In this document: piece after piece, positions 25,036 through 33,297 of the stretch
Numbering within the stretch: the stretch's first letter is position 1
Layout: every line of letters begins with the position of its first letter
NCBI GenBank assembly: GCA_003281085.1
Contig: QCCZ01000008.1
Location: 1-34,420, forward strand
From: OCS155 cluster bacterium AG-349-E07
Lineage (GTDB): Bacteria > Actinomycetota > Acidimicrobiia > Actinomarinales > Actinomarinaceae
Reading direction: 5' to 3'
Length of the DNA stretch: 34,420 nucleotides
Notes under the pieces: generated by a model
The model's input: the letters and a program-made list of their open reading frames with translations, nothing else
What the model was told of the DNA's origin: nothing
The model's database searches: none
Program-made: the position numbers and the translations under genes

Positions 25036-26062
25036 CCCTTCACACTTTTTAGAGTATCCAAATAGCATGTATTTAGCAGTTATTGAGGCATTAAAAGCTG
25101 AAACATTTCCTAATCCTAAAGTAGGTGCCGTACTCTTAAACAAGAATAATAAAGTAAAAGCAATAGGGCATCATAAGGGTAAAGGTACAAATCATGCAGA
25201 AATTGAGATAATTAATAATACATCAATAGAATCTACTGATACTTTATATGTAACTTTGGAACCTTGTTTTCATACAGACTCGTCACCTTCCTGCGCTGAT
25301 GAACTTTTAAAAACTGAAATTCAAAACGTTGTAATAGGTGACATTGATTCTGATAAAAGAACCTCTGGAAAAAGTATTGAAAAACTTAAAAACAATGGTT
25401 TAAATGTTACGTTAATTGAAGGTGTGAACAATTTTGTAAATCCAAACTATAACAAAAAAAACTATGGTGACAATTCTATTACCTACATAGGGAAAATAGC
25501 TACGAGTAATAACAATAAAATTTTTGATTACTCTAATTCATCTAAATATATTACGAATTCTGAATCACTTGATTTTACGCATTTACTTAGATCAACTGTT
25601 GACGCTATTTTGATAGGTAAAAATACACTCATAATAGATAACCCTCAGTTAAACATAAGATTAAACCCGCTTAGCCATATTGATATCTATAAATATGTTC
25701 TTTGGGGAAATGATCATAATGACATAGAGAAATATGCAAAAAAACATAGTGAAAAATTATTTCTAACATCTTTTGATAACAAGTTATCTAATGTTGTTAA
25801 TATCAATAACTTAACTTTTGAAAATATAGACTCCCACATGAAGAATCAAAATATAAATTCATTGTTAGTTGAAGGAGGAAATTATGTACATAAATTATTC
25901 ATTTCTTCACAAATATACGATTATTTTTATAAATTTGTATCAGAAAATACAATCATAGAAGGATTATCCATTGACAATCATATTCTTGAATATTTGATGA
26001 ACGATTTGATTCAGATTAAAGAAATTCAACTTAAAGATAATTCATTACACATTTATAATTAG
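25028..26062 (+). CDS. ribD: Riboflavin biosynthesis deaminase/reductase RibD
   Basis: About 344 residues from the TTG at 25028, which has AAGGTGGAG (25013-25021) six bases upstream and overlaps rpe by eight bases. A GTG at 25016 is the in-frame alternative, and ATG 25067 would trim the N terminus. The deaminase domain has the zinc motif H-A-E plus P-C-F-H-T-D-S-S-P-S-C. The reductase domain has G-K-I-A-T-S, D-A-I-L-I-G-K-N-T and L-V-E-G-G-N. It catalyses the second and third steps of riboflavin synthesis. The reductase domain is the more divergent half. Confidence 0.93.
   Translation: MADPSHFLEYPNSMYLAVIEALKAETFPNPKVGAVLLNKNNKVKAIGHHKGKGTNHAEIEIINNTSIESTDTLYVTLEPCFHTDSSPSCADELLKTEIQNVVIGDIDSDKRTSGKSIEKLKNNGLNVTLIEGVNNFVNPNYNKKNYGDNSITYIGKIATSNNNKIFDYSNSSKYITNSESLDFTHLLRSTVDAILIGKNTLIIDNPQLNIRLNPLSHIDIYKYVLWGNDHNDIEKYAKKHSEKLFLTSFDNKLSNVVNINNLTFENIDSHMKNQNINSLLVEGGNYVHKLFISSQIYDYFYKFVSENTIIEGLSIDNHILEYLMNDLIQIKEIQLKDNSLHIYN
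26054..26059 (+). promoter_or_regulatory. Candidate -10 (TATAAT) ahead of ribE
   Basis: A perfect TATAAT lies within the last codons of ribD, eight bases before the ribE ATG. A start seven bases on would leave a leader of about two bases. No Shine-Dalgarno precedes ribE, which fits leaderless translation. The -35 candidate (TTAAAG, 26031-26036, 17-base spacing) is weak. No FMN riboswitch is possible in so short a leader. Confidence 0.35.
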
Positions 26063-26067
26063 TTTAC

Positions 26068-26643
26068 ATGTTCACTGGAATTGTAAAATCTGTAGGAAGT
26101 GTAAAAACACTCGAAGAAGATCATCTATTGATCTCAACTGATGACGATAATTTTTATAATCTAGAAACAGGGACAAGTATATCAATAGATGGATGTTGCT
26201 TAACGCTAAGAGAATATATTGACAAGGACTTACTATTTCAAATATCTGATGAGACAATATCAAGAACATCTCTTAATAAAGATCACTGCGGATTTGTAAA
26301 TATGGAGTTGCCTTTAACTGTAAATTCTCTTCTTAGCGGTCATATTGTACAAGGACACGTTGATGGAGTTATTGAGTTAGATGAAGTTACTAAATTAGAT
26401 AATGAGTTATGGAATTTTCATTTTAAATATGCTGATGAAAAATATATTGTAGATAAAGGATCTATTACAATTAATGGAATATCTTTAACTGTAGTAGAAC
26501 CAGATAAAGATAAATTTAGTGTTGCTGTTATTGAAGAAACTTATAAAAGAACCAACTTAAAAAATTTAAAAATAAATAGCTCAGTTAATGTTGAGTACGA
26601 TATTGTAATAAAGTATTTAGAGAAATTAAATTATGATAAGTGA
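26068..26643 (+). CDS. ribE: Riboflavin synthase alpha chain
   Basis: 191 residues. It has two tandem lumazine-binding repeats (about 1-95 and 96-187), each with the G-x-S-I/T-x-x-x-G/N-x-x-L-T pattern. It starts with the family hallmark M-F-T-G-I-V, and H-I-V-Q-G-H-V-D-G links the repeats. It dismutates two lumazines into riboflavin. A five-base gap follows ribD and an 11-base overlap leads into ribBA. The ribD-ribE-ribBA-ribH order is standard. Confidence 0.96.
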   Translation: MFTGIVKSVGSVKTLEEDHLLISTDDDNFYNLETGTSISIDGCCLTLREYIDKDLLFQISDETISRTSLNKDHCGFVNMELPLTVNSLLSGHIVQGHVDGVIELDEVTKLDNELWNFHFKYADEKYIVDKGSITINGISLTVVEPDKDKFSVAVIEETYKRTNLKNLKINSSVNVEYDIVIKYLEKLNYDK

Positions 26644-27835
26644 CATAAAAGAAATAATTAACCTTTTTTCAAAAGGGGAAATGATAATTCTCATCGACGA
26701 TGAAGAACGTGAGAATGAAGGAGACTTGGTTATATCATCTAAGTACTTGACTTCAGACCATATAAATTTCATGATTACTTACGGTAAAGGTTTAGTTTGT
26801 GCTCCAATTTCTTCTTCTATTGCAAAAAAATTGAAATTGCCACTTATGGAAGGTGTGAATAACGAAATGCAAACACCATATACACATTCAGTTGATTTAA
26901 AGGGTGATGGTGTTACTACTGGAATCTCTGCTGAAGACAGATTTAAAACTATTAAAGGTTTAGCTAGTGATGATTCAACGCGTGAGTCATTTAATGTACC
27001 GGGTCATATCTTTCCTTTACAAGCAATGGATGGAGGTGTACTTAGGAGAGCAGGCCATACAGAAGCAGCTGTTGATTTATGTACAATTTCAAATCACAAA
27101 CAAGTTGCAGTTATATGTGAAATTATAAATGAAGATGGAACAATGGCTAGATTAGAAGATTTAATTAAATTTTCTCAAGTTCACAAAATTCCAATAGGTA
27201 CTATTAAAGACCTTATACAGTATCGACTTGATTCATCTAACCCGGTTGAATTTGTTTCAAAATCTAAGATACCAACAGACTACGGTGAATTTATGGGTCA
27301 TGTTTTTAAAGATAATGTAGATAATACAGAACATATCGCTTTAACTTTTGGCGATTATTTGTCAGGAGAAGACACAATGGTTCGCGTACATTCAGAGTGT
27401 TTAACAGGTGATACTCTTTTTTCAAAAAAATGTGATTGTGGCTCACAACTTTCAAGCGCACTTGAAGCTATATCTAATAATAAAAGCGGTGTCTTACTTT
27501 ATATGAGAGGTCACGAAGGAAGAGGTATTGGTCTTGGAAATAAAATAAAAGCTTATTCACTTCAAGATGATGGTGAAGATACTGTTGATGCAAATTTAAA
27601 ACTTGGTTTTAAAAATGATCAGCGTGATTATGGAACTGGTGCTTTGATTTTAAGAAATTTAGGAATAACTAATATGAATCTATTAACAAACAATCCTTCC
27701 AAAAGAGCTGGTTTAGAAGGGTACGGTTTAAATATTACGAAAAGAACTCCACTTTTAGGCAAACAAACACCTGAAAATTCTAAATATCTCGAAACTAAAA
27801 AAGATAAAATGGGTCATGATTTCGATGAAGAGTAA
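26633..27835 (+). CDS. ribBA: Bifunctional DHBP synthase/GTP cyclohydrolase II RibBA
   Basis: 400 residues. The N-terminal half makes the four-carbon unit (3,4-dihydroxy-2-butanone 4-phosphate): [10 protein letters not shown] near 22-31 and R-A-G-H-T-E-A near 140. The C-terminal half is GTP cyclohydrolase II: R-V-H-S-E-C and the zinc cysteines in C-D-C-G-S, then G-R-G-I-G-L and T-N-N-P-S-K. Both active sites look complete, so the gene supplies both entry steps of the pathway. It is one of the better conserved proteins of the window. Confidence 0.97.
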   Translation: MISDIKEIINLFSKGEMIILIDDEERENEGDLVISSKYLTSDHINFMITYGKGLVCAPISSSIAKKLKLPLMEGVNNEMQTPYTHSVDLKGDGVTTGISAEDRFKTIKGLASDDSTRESFNVPGHIFPLQAMDGGVLRRAGHTEAAVDLCTISNHKQVAVICEIINEDGTMARLEDLIKFSQVHKIPIGTIKDLIQYRLDSSNPVEFVSKSKIPTDYGEFMGHVFKDNVDNTEHIALTFGDYLSGEDTMVRVHSECLTGDTLFSKKCDCGSQLSSALEAISNNKSGVLLYMRGHEGRGIGLGNKIKAYSLQDDGEDTVDANLKLGFKNDQRDYGTGALILRNLGITNMNLLTNNPSKRAGLEGYGLNITKRTPLLGKQTPENSKYLETKKDKMGHDFDEE

Positions 27836-28223
27836 TGTTGCTATTGTTGTTTCTGATTATTACGAAGATATATCTAATGGATTGGTTAATGGTTTTACTA
27901 ACTCTTTAGATCCAAAATTTACAATTGATTCTCATAATGTAACTGGAGCGTGGGAAATTGTTCATAAAATTAACTCTCTTACAGATAAATATGATAAGTT
28001 TGTTGCAATAGGTGCAATTATTAAAGGTGGTACAGATCACTACGAATATATCTCACAAGGAGTAATAGATGGTTTAATAAAATTGACGATTGACAAAAAT
28101 GTATATATTGCAAATTGTGTTTTAAATGTTCATGATATAAATGATGCTTATGATAGGTCTAAAGAAGACGCTAACAATAAAGGATCTCAAGCTGCATTTG
28201 CTATAAATAATCTTTTTACTTAA
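27825..28223 (+). CDS. ribH: 6,7-dimethyl-8-ribityllumazine synthase RibH (short form)
   Basis: About 132 residues from the ATG at 27825 (11-base overlap with ribBA); an ATG at 27816 adds three residues. The family usually has about 155, and the N terminus is trimmed. It joins the RibA/D product with the four-carbon unit. Recognisable: [26 protein letters not shown] with the catalytic-type His, and N-N-K-G-S-Q-A-A. Odd: G-G-T-D-H replaces the usual G-E-T-x-H, and G-A-W-E-I-V-H replaces G-A-x-E-x-P. It is the last gene before the only long gap. Confidence 0.9.
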   Translation: MKSNVAIVVSDYYEDISNGLVNGFTNSLDPKFTIDSHNVTGAWEIVHKINSLTDKYDKFVAIGAIIKGGTDHYEYISQGVIDGLIKLTIDKNVYIANCVLNVHDINDAYDRSKEDANNKGSQAAFAINNLFT

Positions 28224-28241
28224 TTTATTTAGTATTTACGT

Positions 28242-28247
28242 TATAAT
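28242..28247 (+). promoter_or_regulatory. Candidate -10 (TATAAT) of the infC operon
   Basis: A perfect TATAAT stands 18 bases after the ribH stop in the only long gap of the window. Transcription would start near 28254 and give an infC leader of about 85 bases. No good -35 sits at 16-18 bases; TTTATT at 28224-28229 is too close. Confidence 0.5.
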
Positions 28248-28269
28248 TTAATTAAGCGAACAATGTTCC

Positions 28270-28293
28270 ACCTACTGTGAATAATAGTAAGGT
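28270..28293 (+). promoter_or_regulatory. Leader hairpin 1 upstream of infC
   Basis: ACCTACT (28270-28276) pairs with AGTAAGGT (28286-28293) around a nine-base loop, with A28289 bulged. It lies inside the predicted infC leader, five bases before the terminator hairpin. It could be an anti-terminator partner or a protein-binding element; nothing in the sequence decides. Confidence 0.4.
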
Positions 28294-28298
28294 TAAAC

Positions 28299-28322
28299 AA
28301 ACGGCTTCGTGCCGTTTTTTTT
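28299..28322 (+). terminator. Intrinsic terminator or attenuator between ribH and infC
   Basis: AAACGGC (28299-28305) and GCCGTTT (28311-28317) form a seven-pair stem with a TTCGT loop, running into a T tract at 28315-28322. This is a textbook Rho-independent terminator and the only convincing one seen in the window. It may end the long upstream operon. Because a -10 box lies upstream of it and infC starts 17 bases later, it may instead act as an attenuator. Confidence 0.75.
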
Positions 28323-28324
28323 AT

Positions 28325-28332
28325 GAAAGGGG
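28325..28332 (+). promoter_or_regulatory. Shine-Dalgarno that decides the infC start
   Basis: GAAAGGGG matches the AGAAAGGAGG complement of the 16S 3' end over GAAAGG (28325-28330), eight bases before ATA 28339. Spacing to ATT 28333 is only two bases and to ATT 28354 is over 20, so ATA is favoured. Confidence 0.6.
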
Positions 28333-28338
28333 ATTAAT

Positions 28339-28854
28339 ATACCAGAACTTAAGATTAATGAAGATATAAAATCTAAGGAGCTTAGAGTAATAGCACCAGA
28401 TGGTGTACAGGTTGGAGTTCTAGAATTAAAAAAAGCTTTAATTATAGCAAATGAATTAGAACTTGATTTAGTAGAAGTATCTCCTGAAAGCAAACCGCCT
28501 GTTGCAAGATTGATGGATTATGGAAAATATAAATACGAACTAGCTCAAAAAGCTAAAGAATCCAGAAAAAATCAGGTAAAAATATCTGTAAAGGAAATAC
28601 AGTTAAAACCCAAAATAGATACAAATGATTTCAAAATTAAGTTGCAAAAATCAAGGAAGTTTTTAGAAACTGGTGACAAGGTTAAATTTACAATGAGATT
28701 TAGAGGTAGAGAAGCAGAACATCCAGAATTTGGACAAAAAGTATTAGATAATTACAAAGAGGAGTTATCTGACATTGCAGAATTAGAATCTACATCAAAT
28801 CCTGACGGTAGATCAATAACTATGGTTTTAGCACCAATTGGAGGTAGAAAATGA
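28339..28854 (+). CDS. infC: Translation initiation factor IF-3, rare (ATA) start
   Basis: 171 residues if started at ATA 28339. IF-3 keeps the 30S subunit free and rejects wrong start codons. The N domain is clear: P-E-L-K-I-N-E-D-I, L-R-V-I-A-P-D-G-V-Q-V-G-V, L-D-L-V-E-V-S-P and P-P-V-A-R-L-M-D-Y-G-K. The C domain has K-E-I-Q-L-K-P and F-R-G-R-E. In frame, TGA 28324 bounds the gene and no ATG, GTG or TTG follows until TTG 28510, which would delete the N domain. The start must therefore be ATA 28339 or ATT 28333/28354. infC is the classic gene with a rare start (ATT in E. coli), allowing IF-3 to repress itself. Confidence 0.95.
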   Translation: MPELKINEDIKSKELRVIAPDGVQVGVLELKKALIIANELELDLVEVSPESKPPVARLMDYGKYKYELAQKAKESRKNQVKISVKEIQLKPKIDTNDFKIKLQKSRKFLETGDKVKFTMRFRGREAEHPEFGQKVLDNYKEELSDIAELESTSNPDGRSITMVLAPIGGRK

Positions 28855-29039
28855 AACATAAAACTCATAAAGGAATGTCGAAAAGAGTTCGAGTTAGTGG
28901 GACAGGCAAATATATGCGAAGACGCTCTCACAGATCTCATTATAAATTGGCAAAGGGATCAGGAACTTGGTCACGTTTAAAAAGAGATGTTGAATCTTCA
29001 AAAGGAGATAGTAGAAAAATTAGAAAGTTGTTAGGTTAA
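28851..29039 (+). CDS. rpmI: 50S ribosomal protein L35
   Basis: 62 residues, very basic. It starts [12 protein letters not shown] and continues [10 protein letters not shown], the L35 pattern, with a lysine/arginine-rich tail. It overlaps infC by ATGA and is followed by rplT after two bases, the universal infC-rpmI-rplT operon. Confidence 0.96.
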   Translation: MKHKTHKGMSKRVRVSGTGKYMRRRSHRSHYKLAKGSGTWSRLKRDVESSKGDSRKIRKLLG

Positions 29040-29041
29040 TC

Positions 29042-29401
29042 ATGGTTAGAATCAAAAGATCCGTACATAGTAAAAAATCTAAAAAGAAAGTTCTTAAAAA
29101 TGCAAAGGGTTATACGGGTGCAAGAAGTAAAAGATTAAGAGCAGCAAAAGAACAGGTAATGCATGCAGGAGCTGATGCATTTACCCATCGTAAAGATAAA
29201 AAAGCTGATTTTAGAAAATTATGGATATCAAGAATAAATGCAGCAGCAAGACAAAACGGTTTAACTTATTCAAAGTTCATTAATGGACTAACCAAGGAAG
29301 GAATTAAAGTCGACAGAAAAATTCTTGCAGACTTAGCTGTTAATGATCCAAAAGGCTTCTCTAAACTTGTTGATGTTGCAAAAAAGAATCTAGATGCCTG
29401 A
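29042..29401 (+). CDS. rplT: 50S ribosomal protein L20
   Basis: 119 residues, family length. It has a basic N-terminal extension ([14 protein letters not shown]), then [28 protein letters not shown] and [10 protein letters not shown]20 binds 23S rRNA and, in Firmicutes and gamma-proteobacteria, represses its own operon through the mRNA leader. The terminator upstream of infC could serve such control here (inference). It overlaps pheS by eight bases; tsnR, found here in mycobacteria, is missing. Confidence 0.97.
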   Translation: MVRIKRSVHSKKSKKKVLKNAKGYTGARSKRLRAAKEQVMHAGADAFTHRKDKKADFRKLWISRINAAARQNGLTYSKFINGLTKEGIKVDRKILADLAVNDPKGFSKLVDVAKKNLDA

Positions 29402-30386
29402 GTTAAATCTTGATAAGATTTTAGCTTCTTTAGATTTAAGAATTTCAGAAGTTACTTTACCAGATGAATATGATCAAATTTCTAAAGATTATTTAGGTAA
29501 GGATTCTCTTTTAGCTGAAGAACGTAAAAAACTTCCTACCTTATCAAATGAAGATAAGAAAAAATATGGAAAAAAACTTACTGAATTATCTAAAGAAATA
29601 GAATCGAAAATCGAATCATCTAAAAAACAATTTATATTAGATACTTTTCAAAAAAAAGAGAAAGAAGAATTTACTGATATATCCATAGATTGGAATCGTA
29701 ATGAAGGATCATACAAACATATACTCTCATCAGTTATGGATGAAGTTGTAAATATATTCTCATCTATTGGATATGAAGTAGCTTATGGACCTGAAGCAGA
29801 GACTTCATGGCATAATTTTGATGCTCTAAACACTCCTGACTGGCATCCAGCTAGATACGAATCAGATACAATTTATCTTAATTCTGATTTAGAAACCCTC
29901 TTAAGAACTCAAACAAGCACTGTGCAAATAAGACACATGGAGCAAAATGATCCACCTGTTTATATAGTTGCTCCTGGTAGAGTATTCAGATCTGACCAAT
30001 TAGATGCAACTCATTCTCCAGTTTTTCATCAGTTAGAAGGCTTGGCTATAGATAAAAATCTTAGTTTTACAGACTTAAAAGGCACTCTTGAATACTTTAC
30101 TAAAGAATTTTTTGGTGAAAATATTGAAACAAAATTTATTCCTCATTTTTTTCCTTTTACTGAACCCTCCGCTGAAGTACTAGTCAAATGGAATGATGGA
30201 TCATGGCTTGAAATACTTGGTTGCGGTATGGTTGATCCTAATGTTCTTGAGAATGTAGGGTATTCAAAAGAATACAAAGGGTTTGCTTGGGGTGTAGGTA
30301 TTGAACGTTTGGCAATGTTAAGATACAAAATTGATCATATCAAAAATTTCTACGAAAACGATATAAGATTTTTGGAACAATTCTGA
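29394..30386 (+). CDS. pheS: Phenylalanyl-tRNA synthetase alpha subunit
   Basis: 330 residues. An N-terminal helical coiled-coil arm (about 1-85) for tRNA binding precedes the class II catalytic core. Motifs: [28 protein letters not shown] and motif 3 [11 protein letters not shown]. It pairs with PheT as an alpha2-beta2 enzyme. The overlap with pheT is one base (TGATG). Confidence 0.97.
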   Translation: MPELNLDKILASLDLRISEVTLPDEYDQISKDYLGKDSLLAEERKKLPTLSNEDKKKYGKKLTELSKEIESKIESSKKQFILDTFQKKEKEEFTDISIDWNRNEGSYKHILSSVMDEVVNIFSSIGYEVAYGPEAETSWHNFDALNTPDWHPARYESDTIYLNSDLETLLRTQTSTVQIRHMEQNDPPVYIVAPGRVFRSDQLDATHSPVFHQLEGLAIDKNLSFTDLKGTLEYFTKEFFGENIETKFIPHFFPFTEPSAEVLVKWNDGSWLEILGCGMVDPNVLENVGYSKEYKGFAWGVGIERLAMLRYKIDHIKNFYENDIRFLEQF

Positions 30387-32725
30387 TGAAATTATTGAAA
30401 TCGTGGTTACAAGACTGGATAGATTTAACAGATATTGATGATGGTGACCTATCAACGGCTTTAGAATCGTTAGGTTTCGAAATTGAAGATTACAAATTAA
30501 TTAATCCGGATTACAAAAATATTATTGTAGGAAAAGTTATAGAAATATATCAACATCCTAATGCAGACAAAGTAAGAGTTACAAAAGTTGATGTAGGCAA
30601 TAAGATCTATGAGATTGTATGTGGAGCATGGAATTTTGAAGAAGGTGCAATTGTTCCTGTTGCATTGCCTAATTCATATATAAAAGATTCTTTTAAGATC
30701 GACAAGCGAGACATTAGAGGAGTAGAGTCGAATGGAATGATCTGCTCTGCTTCAGAATTAAACTTATGGGATGAACATGACGGTATTTTAGTTTTGGATG
30801 AATCATTCAAAATAGGATCAGATTTTTCAAAATCTTACATTTCTACAGACTCATACTGGGAAGTAGGAGTCACTCCAAACAGAGGTGATTGTATGTCGTA
30901 TCTAGGAATTGCTCGTGAATTGTCTACATACTTTAACAAAAAACTTAATAAGATTGAAAATCCATTAAATCCTAAATTAAAACCCGTATTAAAAGTTAAT
31001 AGTGGAAAGTCAAAACTTTGTTCATCCTATCAATCTATAGAAATTGAGAATATCTCGATTAAAGATTCATCCTTTCTTATTAAATACAGATTGTCGAATA
31101 TAGGTGTAAGAATAATAAATAATGTAGTTGATTATACAAATTATGTATTACATGACATTGGTCAACCCTTGCACGCTTTTGATAGAGATAAACTGTACGG
31201 AACCATATCAGTCAGAAAAGCTAAAGAAGGTGAAAAACTTAAAACTCTTGATGAGCAAATAAGAACTTTAGATAATGACGATTTAATTGTAACCGATAAT
31301 AATGAACCAATAGCATTAGCTGGAGTAATGGGTGGTTTTGATACAGAAGTAACTAATGAAACAGTCAATCTTCTTATTGAAAGTGCTTACTTTGACAAAG
31401 TCTCAATAATGAAAACTTCAAGGAAATTAAATTTAATTTCAGACGCCTCAGTTCGATTTGAACGCGGTATAGACAGAAATATACAAGCTTATGGCTTAAA
31501 AAGGTTTACTAATCTGTATGAATTAGATGAAAATATACAATACAGCGAAATTTCAGATAGCTCTAAACAAACTGAAAGTGAAAATTTTATTACTTTCGAA
31601 ACAAGTTTAATAGAATCTATACTTGGTCAAGTTATTGACAATAAATTCATTTCATCAACACTTAAATCATTATCCATAGAGAGTGAAATCAAAAAAGATA
31701 CTATAAAGTTTAAACAACCAAGTTGGAGATATGATTTAGAACGACCAATTGACTTAATTGAGGAGATAGCTAAACATTATGGATTTAATAATTTTAAATC
31801 AACGCTACCAATAGGAAATAATTTAAATCAAGTTGGAAATTATTGGAATGTACGTAAATATTTTATAGATAAATTAAGTTTAGAAAAATTTAATGAAACC
31901 CAATCTTTATCTTTTACTCAAAAAGAATACAATGAATTTTTTGATCCTGATAAAGAAGGAGTCAAAGTTTTAAACCCTATAGATCAAACCCAAGAGTATT
32001 TACGAACAAATTTATATTATTCGTTAATCAAAACATACAAATTTAATTACGATCAAAATAGTTTTTCTGGAAAATACTTTGAGATAAATAACATATATAA
32101 CAATTCAACAAACAAGAAATATAAAAAGATACCTAAACAGGATTATACGCTTGGATTTTTAGTCCCAGATAACAAGTCCGATATCAACCCAATGCAATAC
32201 ATTGCTTCTTTGCTAAGAAAAATTATACCTGGAGTAAGTTTCGATCAACTTTCAAAGCCTGGTTTTCATCAAAACAACTCATATGTAATCATGGTAGATA
32301 ATAAATTAATAGGACATACTGGACAATTATCTTATCTACTTAAAGAGGAACTAGATTTATCTGAAAATCTGTTTTTGTCCCAAATATATTTAGAAGAACT
32401 AAATTTAGAAGGTTTAAATACTTCTAATTACAAGCCATTATCGCACTATCCTTTTATTAAATTTGATTTGTCTTTCAAAGTAAATAGAGATTTAAATGCA
32501 AATGACTTAATTCAAGAAGTTGAAAACTTACTACAAAATAATGAAAATTCTATAAAAGTATTTGATGATTATGCTTTTGAGAAAACTCGTAATTTAGGAA
32601 TTAGAATAATTACTAGAAGCTATGAAAAAACTTACAATGAAAAAGAGAATACTGAGATACTTAATATGATTGTTGATAAATTAACTTCAAAATTTAATAT
32701 TACTCTCAATGAAAAAGGAGAGTAA
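30386..32725 (+). CDS. pheT: Phenylalanyl-tRNA synthetase beta subunit
   Basis: 779 residues, near family length. An N-terminal EMAP-like tRNA-binding domain (V-G-K-V-I-E-I, H-P-N-A-D-K, V-C-G-A) is followed by the B3/B4 editing domain, the B5 domain (R-F-E-R-G-I-D and P-S-W-R-Y-D-L), a catalytic-like core and a C-terminal ferredoxin-fold anticodon-binding domain (H-Y-P-F-I-K-F-D ... R-N-L-G-I-R). It forms the structural and editing half of PheRS. In mycobacteria the arg genes lie between pheT and mpg; here mpg starts in the stop codon. Confidence 0.97.
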   Translation: MKLLKSWLQDWIDLTDIDDGDLSTALESLGFEIEDYKLINPDYKNIIVGKVIEIYQHPNADKVRVTKVDVGNKIYEIVCGAWNFEEGAIVPVALPNSYIKDSFKIDKRDIRGVESNGMICSASELNLWDEHDGILVLDESFKIGSDFSKSYISTDSYWEVGVTPNRGDCMSYLGIARELSTYFNKKLNKIENPLNPKLKPVLKVNSGKSKLCSSYQSIEIENISIKDSSFLIKYRLSNIGVRIINNVVDYTNYVLHDIGQPLHAFDRDKLYGTISVRKAKEGEKLKTLDEQIRTLDNDDLIVTDNNEPIALAGVMGGFDTEVTNETVNLLIESAYFDKVSIMKTSRKLNLISDASVRFERGIDRNIQAYGLKRFTNLYELDENIQYSEISDSSKQTESENFITFETSLIESILGQVIDNKFISSTLKSLSIESEIKKDTIKFKQPSWRYDLERPIDLIEEIAKHYGFNNFKSTLPIGNNLNQVGNYWNVRKYFIDKLSLEKFNETQSLSFTQKEYNEFFDPDKEGVKVLNPIDQTQEYLRTNLYYSLIKTYKFNYDQNSFSGKYFEINNIYNNSTNKKYKKIPKQDYTLGFLVPDNKSDINPMQYIASLLRKIIPGVSFDQLSKPGFHQNNSYVIMVDNKLIGHTGQLSYLLKEELDLSENLFLSQIYLEELNLEGLNTSNYKPLSHYPFIKFDLSFKVNRDLNANDLIQEVENLLQNNENSIKVFDDYAFEKTRNLGIRIITRSYEKTYNEKENTEILNMIVDKLTSKFNITLNEKGE

Positions 32726-33297
32726 TGGAAACATTAGGTTTAAATAACAGAGTACTAAAAACACTTTCACAGAGCGCTGCAAAAGCTGCTGTCGATATTT
32801 TAGGAATGCGTCTTTCTACAACTATTAAAGACAAATTTGTTGAAATTATGATTACGGAAACAGAGGCCTATGGAAGAAAAAATACAGATAAGATGGCATT
32901 ATTTAATACCTATAAAAATATTCCCACATCATTAACATTAGGACCTCCTTATATGAGTGTATTAAGATCTTATGGTTCAAACAAAGGTTTATTTTTGTTG
33001 ACTGGTAAAAAAGGCTCTGGCGAAGCTGTCTTAATTAAATCTGGAAAAATATTGATTGGCAAAAAGCACATTGAAAAGAGACGTAAAACAAAAATGAAAA
33101 CTGATAATTTAAATGGTCCTGGCAATATAACAAAAGGTTTAGGCATAGATGATACATTCGATGGATATAATTTACTTACTGGAATTGTGGATTTGTCACC
33201 AAGAATTCATCCTTTAGATCAAGCTATAGCTAGACCAAGAAAAAATGCAAAGAGGAATGATAAGAATCTTTGGAGATTCACATTAATTATAAAATGA
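32725..33297 (+). CDS. Divergent 3-methyladenine DNA glycosylase (AAG/Mpg family)
   Basis: 190 residues. The AAG fold is recognised from E-T-E-A-Y (E47 general base, Y49), L-G-P-P-Y-M (about 72-77), A-V-L-I-K and N-G-P-G-N-I-T-K-G-L-G-I (130-141). In human AAG the base pocket uses Y127, H136, Y159 and N169 and the wedge is Y162. Aligned here, Y127 and Y162 are kept (Y49, Y83), but His136 falls on A58/L59, Tyr159 on L80 and Asn169 near F90. Base choice is therefore probably changed or lost. A Shine-Dalgarno AAGGAG precedes the ATG. The mpg-tyrS pair is found in mycobacteria. Confidence 0.8.
   Translation: METLGLNNRVLKTLSQSAAKAAVDILGMRLSTTIKDKFVEIMITETEAYGRKNTDKMALFNTYKNIPTSLTLGPPYMSVLRSYGSNKGLFLLTGKKGSGEAVLIKSGKILIGKKHIEKRRKTKMKTDNLNGPGNITKGLGIDDTFDGYNLLTGIVDLSPRIHPLDQAIARPRKNAKRNDKNLWRFTLIIK

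Noticed and set aside
24448-26068. FMN riboswitch upstream of the riboflavin genes
   Set aside because: rpe overlaps ribD and only five bases precede ribE; no RFN-like conserved segments seen.
28263-28280. Possible leader peptide M-F-H-L-L (ATG to TGA) in the infC leader
   Set aside because: Only five codons, no Shine-Dalgarno, and no run of codons that would sense an amino acid; it can arise by chance.
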